Assembly (NCBI GenBank): GCA_003963455.1 | Contig: RXJA01000163.1 | Span: 19,139-83,138 of the forward strand | Direction: 5' to 3' | Source of the DNA: Hyphomicrobiales bacterium | GTDB lineage: Bacteria > Pseudomonadota > Alphaproteobacteria > Rhizobiales > Rhizobiaceae | DNA length: 64,000 nt | In this document: positions 56,942 through 64,000 of the stretch, in pieces | How the letters are laid out: each line of letters opens with the position of its first letter | Position numbering within the stretch: position 1 is the stretch's first letter | Translations under genes and position numbers: made by a program | Notes under the pieces: generated by a model | What the model saw: only the letters and a program-made list of their open reading frames with translations | Databases searched by the model: none | Told to the model about the DNA's origin: nothing

Positions 56942-57730
56942 ATGAAGAAGCTTGCACTCATCGCATCGCTGATCGCGGCGGCCCTTGGCGCCGCCAGCGC
57001 TCCCTCGGCGGCCGCCGACGATGTCATCCGCTTCGGCGTCGCGGCCGAGCCTTACGCGCCCTTCTCGGTCAAGGACGCCAGCGGCAAGTGGCAGGGTTGG
57101 GAGATCGACCTGATGAATGCCGTGTGCGCCGAGATGAAGGCGAAATGCGAGATCGTCGATATCGCCTGGGACGGTATCATCCCCGCGCTGCTCGACAAGA
57201 AGTTCGACGTGATCTGGAGCTCGATGTCGATCACCGACAAGCGCAAGGAGGTCATCGACTTCACCGACAAGTACTACTACTCGCCCAACGTGCTCGTCGG
57301 CGCCAAGGCGGACACGCGCAAGTTCGACGTTACCAAGCCCGAGACGTTCAAGGGCGTGGCCGTGGCGGCACAGAATGCGAGCCTGCAGGCGACCTACATG
57401 CAGGACAAGTTCAACGGCATCGCCGACGTCAAGATCTATCCGACGCTCGACGATGAAATCGCAGACATGCAGGCCGGGCGCGTCGACCTGATGGCAGCGG
57501 CGGGCATCCAGATCCAGGACTTCCTGAAAAAGCCGGAAGGCCAAGCTTACGAAGTCAAGGTGACCCTGCCGCACGAGAAGATGTTCGGCTACGGAGACGG
57601 CGGCGGCGTGCGCAAGGAAGACACGGCGCTCAGGGACCGCCTCAATGCGGCGCTCAAGGCCGTGAAGGCCAGCGGCGAGTACGATACGATCACGAAGCGG
57701 TATTTCGATTTCGATATCTACGGCGATTGA
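56942..57730 (+). CDS. Polar amino-acid ABC transporter substrate-binding protein (family 3)
   Basis: Signal peptide; IRFGVAAEPYAPFSVKDASGKWQGWEIDLMNAVCAEMKAKCEIVDIAWDGIIPALLDKKFDVIWSSMSIT. Confidence 0.93.
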   Translation: MKKLALIASLIAAALGAASAPSAAADDVIRFGVAAEPYAPFSVKDASGKWQGWEIDLMNAVCAEMKAKCEIVDIAWDGIIPALLDKKFDVIWSSMSITDKRKEVIDFTDKYYYSPNVLVGAKADTRKFDVTKPETFKGVAVAAQNASLQATYMQDKFNGIADVKIYPTLDDEIADMQAGRVDLMAAAGIQIQDFLKKPEGQAYEVKVTLPHEKMFGYGDGGGVRKEDTALRDRLNAALKAVKASGEYDTITKRYFDFDIYGD

Positions 57731-57801
57731 CCAGCCGCTTTTCGGCATCATGCCCAGTGCGGGCCGATCGGCCCGGCACCATCTTCATTGGAACTTGCCG
57801 C

Positions 57802-58524
57802 ATGGATTCGATGGTGTCTTGGCTGACCTTGCTCGGCTTCGGCGACAAGGGCTGGGGCGACGAATTGCTTCGCGGCGCCTGGCTGAGTCTCGAAATCTCA
57901 ATCAGCGCCTATATCGTCGGCCTGGCGCTTGGCCTCGCCGGCGCATTGGCCAAGCTCTCGAAGCGTCGCACGGCCGTCTTCGTCGCCGTCGCCTACACCA
58001 CGATCATCCGCTCCATCCCGGACATCCTCATCATCTTCCTCATCTACTACACCGCGACGGACGTATTGCGCTCGGCCGTGACTTTCACGAGGCTCGCTTC
58101 CGAATTTCAGATCAACGGCTTCGTCGCGGCGACGCTGTCGCTCGGGATCGTGCAGGGCGGCTACAGCACGGAAGTCCTCCGCGGCGCGATCGCGGCCATC
58201 CCGCGCGGCCAGGCCGAGGCGGCCCACGCGCTTGGCCTGACCCGCCGCCAGACCTTCTTCCTGGTGACCCTGCCGCAGATGATCCCGCTGGCGCTGCCGG
58301 GGCTCGGCAATTTGTGGCTGGTCGTCTTGAAGGAAAGCTCGCTGGTCAGCCTCATCGGTTTCACCGAACTGGTTCTCGCCGGCAAGATGGCTGCCGGCGC
58401 AACGCGCGACTATTTCCTGTTCTACTGCGCGATCGCCTTCGTGTTCCTTGTGATGTCGAGCCTGTCGGCCATGCTCTTCCACGCCCTGGAAATCGCCACC
58501 GCCAGTAGCGGGAGGCACAGATAG
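57802..58524 (+). CDS. Polar amino-acid ABC transporter permease (HisM/HisQ family)
   Basis: Start MDSMVSWLTLLGFGDKGWG; STEVLRGAIAAIPRGQAEAAHALGLTRRQTFFLVTLPQMIPLALPGLGN. Confidence 0.92.
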   Translation: MDSMVSWLTLLGFGDKGWGDELLRGAWLSLEISISAYIVGLALGLAGALAKLSKRRTAVFVAVAYTTIIRSIPDILIIFLIYYTATDVLRSAVTFTRLASEFQINGFVAATLSLGIVQGGYSTEVLRGAIAAIPRGQAEAAHALGLTRRQTFFLVTLPQMIPLALPGLGNLWLVVLKESSLVSLIGFTELVLAGKMAAGATRDYFLFYCAIAFVFLVMSSLSAMLFHALEIATASSGRHR

Positions 58525-58525
58525 C

Positions 58526-59212
58526 GTGACTGAGTTCGGGCACTATCTCGCCAGCCAGCTCCTGGCAGGCATCCAGACCACCGTCATCCTGTTCGTCGGC
58601 TGCGCGCTCGTCGGCAATCTGCTGGCCATCCCTGTCGCGCTTGCTCGGCTGTCCGCAAGGCCATGGCTGCGCTACCCGGCGGTCGCCTTCATCCTCGCCT
58701 TCCGGGGTACGCCGCTGCTCGTCCAGCTCTACCTTTGCTATTTTGGCGTCGGCCAGCTTCTCGCCGGCGTGCCTTCGATAAGGTACAGCCCGTTCTGGCC
58801 GATGTTGCGGGGCGCCTACGGCTATGCGTTCCTCACCCTGTCGCTCAACACGGCGGCCTATTGCGGCGAGATATGGCGGGGCGCGATACAATCGATTCCG
58901 GACGGGCAGCGCGAGGCCGGTCAGTCGCTCGGCCTGTCGAAGGCGCGGATTATGATTTCCATATTTCTGCCCCAAGCCTTCCGTTTGGCGCTGCCGGCGA
59001 TCGGCGGTCAGAATATCCTGCTTTTGAAGGGAACAGCGCTCGCCTCGACGATCACGGTGTTCGAACTCATGGGCGCGGCAAACCTCGTTCGCGCGCAGAC
59101 CTTCCGGGTCTACGAGCCGCTGTTTGCAGCGGCGCTCGGCTATTTCCTGCTGGCGGCCTTGGTGACGACCGGCTTTGGCTTCGTCGAAAGACGGCTTTCT
59201 CGAAGATACTGA
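58526..59212 (+). CDS. Polar amino-acid ABC transporter permease (second subunit)
   Basis: AFRGTPLLVQLYLCYFG...AAYCGEIWRGAIQSIPDGQREAGQSLGLSKARIMISIFLPQAFRLALPAIG. Confidence 0.92.
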   Translation: MTEFGHYLASQLLAGIQTTVILFVGCALVGNLLAIPVALARLSARPWLRYPAVAFILAFRGTPLLVQLYLCYFGVGQLLAGVPSIRYSPFWPMLRGAYGYAFLTLSLNTAAYCGEIWRGAIQSIPDGQREAGQSLGLSKARIMISIFLPQAFRLALPAIGGQNILLLKGTALASTITVFELMGAANLVRAQTFRVYEPLFAAALGYFLLAALVTTGFGFVERRLSRRY

Positions 59213-59614
59213 AATCGGCTTTGGTCAAAGTCGATGTCACAAAGGCCCGTTTCCGGATGAAGCAAAACTTCACCTCAAATTGAAGCAAATCTGCCATTTC
59301 ATAGAAGACAAATGCGATCAACGAGCGCGGGACCAGCTCTTTGAATCGACTTCGGCGAACTGCCTCGTAACGCATCGGTAAATAGTGCATATATTAGTCG
59401 CAGAGGGACCGCTTTTACCAATGAAGATCATTAGTTTGCAGGTGGTTCGCCATTCGTGTGGTTTGGCTCATTTCAAGGACGGAAGGCTGCTCCGACCAGG
59501 AAACCCACCTCAAAGCGTAAAGCGTAAACCTAGTCTGGAAAACCGATGGGAGGTTCGCGAGGACTGAAGGCGCGACTGCGACCGGGAGCCAGTCTTGCCC
59601 TAAGACGAATACCG

Positions 59615-59893
59615 CTACGCATTGTCTGCTGTCGAAGCTGATTGCCGTCGCGGTCTCTCAGACACGCCAGTGCCCGGCAGGCGTTCTTTTCTGGCCTTGG
59701 CAAACGCTCGGTCGCCCTCCAAAAATCCGGCCAGCATGAATGGAATGAGCTCAGCCACGGTCTCAGACTCACCATAGGTCTGACGGTAAAGCGCCGCATA
59801 GTCGTGCAGGGCCTGGTTGAGGTCAGCGCTAACCGTGATGGTGATCTTTGAAGGCGTCCGATCTGGAAGTTTTCCAAGTTTCAGGTTTGCCAT
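59615..59893 (-). CDS. DUF2274 family protein (T4SS/ICE-associated)
   Basis: MANLKLGKLPDRTPSKITITVSADLNQALHDYAALYRQTYGESETVAELIPFMLAGFLEGDRAFAKARKERLP; directly after trbI. Confidence 0.85.
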   Translation of the reverse strand: MANLKLGKLPDRTPSKITITVSADLNQALHDYAALYRQTYGESETVAELIPFMLAGFLEGDRAFAKARKERLPGTGVSERPRRQSASTADNA

Positions 59894-59906
59894 GAGCTAC
59901 TCCCGT

Positions 59907-61142
59907 TCAACCCGTGTATGGCCGCAGCACGATGTCCTTGTGCACAATGACGCGCAGCGGCCAACCGGGTCGGACAGTGATTGTAGGCTGAATATTGAGG
60001 TTCTTTTCGGTGATGCGCTGGCCGGCTTGACTGACGTTCTGCTGAGTGGATTCCCGGATCGCCTTGACCAAATCACTTTCGTTTTCCCCAAAGCTCAACT
60101 CGGTACCAACGCCCAGCAGCGTCGCCAACGCAACTCCCCTGATTAGCTGCCAAGTGTGGAAATCAACCTTATCCTCAAGCCCGGCATAGCCGGCAGCGTC
60201 GGTCGCAGGCAGATTATCGATTACTATCGAAGAGCCGTCGGGCATCACAATGCGCTGCCAGACCAGCAAGGCACGTTTTTGCCCAAAGGCGACGACGCTA
60301 TCGTAGGTTCCGATCAGCCTTGAGCCTTGCGGAATGAGCAGAATGCTGCCGGTGACAGTATCGTGCACATTCTCGGTGACCTGCGCGACGACAAGGCCGG
60401 GCAAATCGGAATTTATGCCAGTGATGAGGCTTGCTGCGATAACACTGCCTGCCATCAGCTGATATGGCGAAGCCGGCGTCTGCAGCGCATGCGGATTGTA
60501 GATTCCGCCCGCGTCCTTTTGGTCGATAAAATCGAGTTTGCGCTGTTGGTTGTTTTGGTCGCCCTCGGGCGGCGCAACCGAAGTCGACGGGCGTGTCGCG
60601 TCGGAGCTTGCGAGCGCTCCAAATGGCTGCTGCATAGTTGGCGTTTTGCCTGCAACAGGCGTCGTTTCGAGCCGATTTTCGATCCTGAACAGGACTTGTG
60701 ACTCACGGGCCGCGACCGCCTGCTGGGCGAGGCGCTGCTCCTCGGCCGACGCCTCCTGGCCCGGGGTGATGCCGAGTTGGCGCTGTCGGCCGAGGATGGG
60801 CCGGCCGAGATCCCCCGGCAGCGGAGGCCCAAGCACAGGAGGCTTTGGCTTGATCCCCGAGTAGTCGCTTGGAAGCGCCTCGAGCCCCTCGGCGGTTGGC
60901 TTGCGATCAGTGTTGTAAAGGTCTTGCGTCTGGCCTTTGACGTGCCAGGCCGGTCCCTGAAGCGCGATTATCGTGACGCCCAGGATGGCACCGGATCCGA
61001 CTGCCGCGATGGCGACGATCACGCCACGCCGGAAGCGCACGGCGCGGCGCGGCGAGGCTCGCAACTGCAACTGCTCAGGATCGAGCTTCGGCGAAGTATT
61101 TGAGCGGTGAGTATCGGTCATGAGTTCCCCCTCACCTGCCAA
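59907..61142 (-). CDS. trbI: Conjugal transfer protein TrbI (VirB10 family)
   Basis: YQLMAGSVIAASLITGINSDLPGLVVAQVTENVHDTVTGSILLIPQGSRLIGTYDSVVAFGQKRALLVWQRIVMPDGSSI. Confidence 0.95.
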   Translation of the reverse strand: MAGEGELMTDTHRSNTSPKLDPEQLQLRASPRRAVRFRRGVIVAIAAVGSGAILGVTIIALQGPAWHVKGQTQDLYNTDRKPTAEGLEALPSDYSGIKPKPPVLGPPLPGDLGRPILGRQRQLGITPGQEASAEEQRLAQQAVAARESQVLFRIENRLETTPVAGKTPTMQQPFGALASSDATRPSTSVAPPEGDQNNQQRKLDFIDQKDAGGIYNPHALQTPASPYQLMAGSVIAASLITGINSDLPGLVVAQVTENVHDTVTGSILLIPQGSRLIGTYDSVVAFGQKRALLVWQRIVMPDGSSIVIDNLPATDAAGYAGLEDKVDFHTWQLIRGVALATLLGVGTELSFGENESDLVKAIRESTQQNVSQAGQRITEKNLNIQPTITVRPGWPLRVIVHKDIVLRPYTG

Positions 61143-62160
61143 GACGCGGAAAGAGTGACATACGGCGCGATAGCTGCCGGCCGTCGGTCCGCGTGATGCG
61201 CACCACCTGTTGCTGCTTGGTGCCTAAGCGAAGTTCTGCCGCGGCGAACAGGCGATCGACGATGTAGTAGTTGCCGCGCATCCTGTAGTTGACGAGCTGG
61301 CTGTCCCCATCAGGACCGACGATGAAGAGTGGCGGCGCCTCGCCCTGATCGATCCGACCCGGAAATTCGATATAGACCTTCCTGCCATCGTCGAAGGCAC
61401 GGGTCGGCCTCCAGGCCGGCGTGTCACCGCTGATGGAGTAGCGGAACCGGATGTTCTCAAGCGCCACATTCGACGCCACCGGCATAGTAGCCTCGGCTTG
61501 AGCGTTGCGCTGGCGGATCGCGACGATCTGGTCCTCGCTGTAGGTCCAGGAGATCGCCGCCATCGCGGTCTTCTCAGTGCTTTGAAGCTGCAGGTGGTAA
61601 GTCCGCCGTTCCGTGGTGATCACCAGGTTGGTGCTGAGTCCTGGCGCGAAAGGCTTTACCAGAACATGGGTGCGCTGATTGTCGCCAGTGCCGCTGACCG
61701 TATCGCCGATCACCCAGCGGACAGTGTCGCCGGCCGACACCGCTGTTAGTTTCTCGCCAGGCTGCAGCGCGATATCGGTGACGCGTTCAGGTGCGGCATA
61801 GAGTTGATAGAGCGCGCCTTCGGTGAAGGGATAGACCTGCACCGCATTGACATATCCGTACCTGGTCGGTTGCTGTGTCGCCGCCTTGTTGGCATCGGCG
61901 ACACGCTGTTCCGGGGAACGCTTGTCGTCGGCGACCTTGCCTGGGTCTGGCTGCGACTGGCCGGGTAGCGGCAAGGGTTTTGGCACCTCGACGATCTTGA
62001 CCGGCTTCTCAGGCGCCTTCTCGATCGCGGCCGGCTTGAAGTTGGCAGCGTCGTAGGAAATCTCAGGTGGCGGCACCGGCTTCGACGCACAAGCGGTGAG
62101 GACCACTACCGATGCTGACAGGATCAGCGCGGCACGAAGCGATGGGGCTCTATTTGTCAT
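61132..62160 (-). CDS. trbG: Conjugal transfer protein TrbG (VirB9 family)
   Basis: Start MTNRAPSLRAALILSASVVVLTACASKP; LVKPFAPGLSTNLVITTERRTYHLQLQSTEKTAMAAISWTY. Confidence 0.93.
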   Translation of the reverse strand: MTNRAPSLRAALILSASVVVLTACASKPVPPPEISYDAANFKPAAIEKAPEKPVKIVEVPKPLPLPGQSQPDPGKVADDKRSPEQRVADANKAATQQPTRYGYVNAVQVYPFTEGALYQLYAAPERVTDIALQPGEKLTAVSAGDTVRWVIGDTVSGTGDNQRTHVLVKPFAPGLSTNLVITTERRTYHLQLQSTEKTAMAAISWTYSEDQIVAIRQRNAQAEATMPVASNVALENIRFRYSISGDTPAWRPTRAFDDGRKVYIEFPGRIDQGEAPPLFIVGPDGDSQLVNYRMRGNYYIVDRLFAAAELRLGTKQQQVVRITRTDGRQLSRRMSLFPRLGR

Positions 62161-62881
62161 TGGCGGGCTCCTTCGGGGAAACGGATGTCGGCGCGGCACT
62201 GTCGAGCTCACGCGACCAGTCGATGGCGTTGATGAAGACGCCGAGCGGATTGTTGCGCAGCTGGTCTGTATTGCTTGGCGGGCGGATGACTGTGGTGAGG
62301 ATCGCAGTCCAGCGCGTCGTGCTGGCCAAGCTGCCGCGCTCAAAGACCTGCTCGGTCCACTTGACCTGGAACGAGCTATCGGAAGCCCTGACGACGCTGG
62401 TCACCTGCACCGACACGCTTCGCGTGCCGATCTGCCCGAATGGGTCGTTTGCCTTGGCGTATTCGTTGAGGAAGAGCGCCGCGCGGTCGGTGGCAAAGTC
62501 GTAGGCTGCCAACCAGTTCTGCCGGACCAGCACCGGATCTGTGGAAACGGAACGGACATTCTGGATGAAGCGGCCGAGGTGCCAGGCGATCTGGGCATCG
62601 GAAGGTTGGTAATCTTGGATTGCCGGGGCAACCGCACGCGCCTCGCCAAAACGATCGACCTCGACGACGTAAGGCACGACACGGCTTTGCATCGACTGCC
62701 AAACGAGACCAACGGAGAGCCCAGTCGCCAAGGCCATGCAGCCAAGCGCCATCAGCCGCCAATTGCGGGCTTGGACGCGCGACGAGCCAATGCGCTCATC
62801 CCAGAGTTGGCCGGCCTTCTGATACGGCGTGACCGGCTCGGGCGTCTTGCCGTATCGTTGAACGGGTCGCTTGAAGAACAT
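62150..62881 (-). CDS. trbF: Conjugal transfer protein TrbF (VirB8 family)
   Basis: YQKAGQLWDERIGSSRVQARNWRLMALGCMAL...VVPYVVEVDRFGEARAVAPA. Confidence 0.93.
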   Translation of the reverse strand: MFFKRPVQRYGKTPEPVTPYQKAGQLWDERIGSSRVQARNWRLMALGCMALATGLSVGLVWQSMQSRVVPYVVEVDRFGEARAVAPAIQDYQPSDAQIAWHLGRFIQNVRSVSTDPVLVRQNWLAAYDFATDRAALFLNEYAKANDPFGQIGTRSVSVQVTSVVRASDSSFQVKWTEQVFERGSLASTTRWTAILTTVIRPPSNTDQLRNNPLGVFINAIDWSRELDSAAPTSVSPKEPANDK

Positions 62882-64000
62882 CTAGTCTTCCTTGTCGTTG
62901 AGAGAGGGATTGGCGCTGCCGCCCGGCCTGTCACCATCGCGGACGGCCTGCACAGCGGCGTGGCGATGAGCACGAGCGGTCTGTTCGGAACGCATGCGTC
63001 TCGCCCAATTGGGTGCGGTATTGGGGGCAGAGCCGACCGGACCTCCGGTCATGGACGCAGTCGGCGCGCCGCCGGTAGCGGTCCATGCGGCTTCGCGCCC
63101 GGCATTGACGCTAGGCCTGAAGCTTCCCGCGGCGGATCCTGCTGCTCTCATTACGGCGCCGCTGGCAGCGCCGGTCACGCCGCTGATTCCAGCAGCCACA
63201 CCGGACAGGCCGGAGTCGGGCGAGGTTGCACGTCCCAACTGCCAGGCCGAGGAAGCAGCCGAACCCATAGTTGTGCCAGCACGGACTGCAGCGAGACCGC
63301 CACCGGCCGCCAGGCGTGCACCGGCAAAGGCAGCGCCGCCGGCAACGAGCGATACACCTGCCGCAGTTGCGGTAGTTCCAAGCGCTGCGCCCGCGCCGAG
63401 CTGCGGCGCGCCGGAAACAAGGCCCGAGGCGATCCCAGGACCAAAAATGCCGAGCCCGAGAAGCGCCAGCGCGCCAAGCACCTGTGACATGGCCGCCGCC
63501 AAGTCCGGCTCCTTGCCCTGAAGCGCCGAAGCGAACTCGGCGAAGAGCGTGGAGCCGATGCCGACAATGACGGCGAGCACCATCACCTTGATGCCCGAAG
63601 AGATCACATTGCCGAGCACGCGCTCGGCCAGAAACGCCGACCGGTTCCAGAGGGCGAACGGCACCAGAACGAATCCGGCCAACGTTGTGAGCTTGAACTC
63701 GATGATGGTGATGAAGAGCTGGATCGAGAGAATGAAGAAGGCGATGATGACCAGAAACCAGGCCACGAGCAGCACAAAGATTGTGAGCGCGTTGCCAAAG
63801 ATTTCGGGGAAGCCAATGAGCTGGCTAGCCTGATCGAGCAGCGGCCAGGCGGCCTCGAAACCGGTGGCAGCGATGCGGCCCGGGTGCAGCAGGTTGTCGG
63901 CGGAGAGATTGCCGGAGGATGCGTTGATGCCGAGGCCGGCAAAGGAGCGGTAGATGATGTCGGCGAGGCTCTTGAAATTGTTCAGGATGAAGGCGAAGAC
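62882..64000 (-). CDS. trbL: Conjugal transfer protein TrbL (VirB6 family), N-terminus beyond window edge
   Basis: Frame stays open to the window edge: VFAFILNNFKSLADIIYRSFAGLGINASSGNLSADNLLHPGRIAATGFEAAWPLLDQASQLIGFPEIFGNALTIFVLLVAWFLV..., longer than the ORF-track entry. Confidence 0.9.
   Translation of the reverse strand, partial: VFAFILNNFKSLADIIYRSFAGLGINASSGNLSADNLLHPGRIAATGFEAAWPLLDQASQLIGFPEIFGNALTIFVLLVAWFLVIIAFFILSIQLFITIIEFKLTTLAGFVLVPFALWNRSAFLAERVLGNVISSGIKVMVLAVIVGIGSTLFAEFASALQGKEPDLAAAMSQVLGALALLGLGIFGPGIASGLVSGAPQLGAGAALGTTATAAGVSLVAGGAAFAGARLAAGGGLAAVRAGTTMGSAASSAWQLGRATSPDSGLSGVAAGISGVTGAASGAVMRAAGSAAGSFRPSVNAGREAAWTATGGAPTASMTGGPVGSAPNTAPNWARRMRSEQTARAHRHAAVQAVRDGDRPGGSANPSLNDKED

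Noticed and set aside
62096-63487. 463-aa plus-strand ORF opposite trbF/trbL
   Set aside because: Crosses two genuine minus-strand T4SS genes; composition biased and domainless.
1-64000. CRISPR arrays, rRNA or tRNA genes
   Set aside because: No regularly spaced repeats and no rRNA or tRNA-like cloverleaf noticed on reading; a tRNAscan/Infernal run would be needed to exclude short RNA genes.

Overview
High-GC alphaproteobacterial window, Mesorhizobium/Rhizobiales-like from its gene families (my inference). It runs as follows. (1) A partial Sfp-type phosphopantetheinyl transferase at the left edge. (2) A sugar ABC operon with an unusual ATPase-permease fusion and a divergent ROK regulator. (3) A compact minus-strand respiratory operon (8.8-20.7 kb) that reads as a complete alternative complex III (ActABCDEF) followed by a small membrane protein, SCO and a caa3-type cytochrome oxidase, with a PQQ glucose dehydrogenase divergent to it. 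(4) A stress/DNA-repair-flavoured region (23-45 kb) with HlyD/EmrB, LigC-like ligase, Ku, DUF4142, DUF2231, a ThDP enzyme and many tiny hydrophilic proteins. Many upstream regions here carry the same GGAAC-N16-nGTT motif, which looks like an EcfG/RpoE2-type general-stress promoter, often in divergent pairs. (5) Several decayed genes among these. (6) An amine/imino-acid (HcnABC/opine-oxidase-like) catabolic locus with RidA, OCD, class V aminotransferase, LysR, amidase and a polar amino-acid ABC transporter. (7) A Trb-type conjugative T4SS cluster running off the right edge. The strongest candidates for new biology are the dense stress regulon with unannotated micro-proteins and the ACIII-caa3 operon with its embedded unknown protein. 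All family calls are by eye from the translations; no database search was run.
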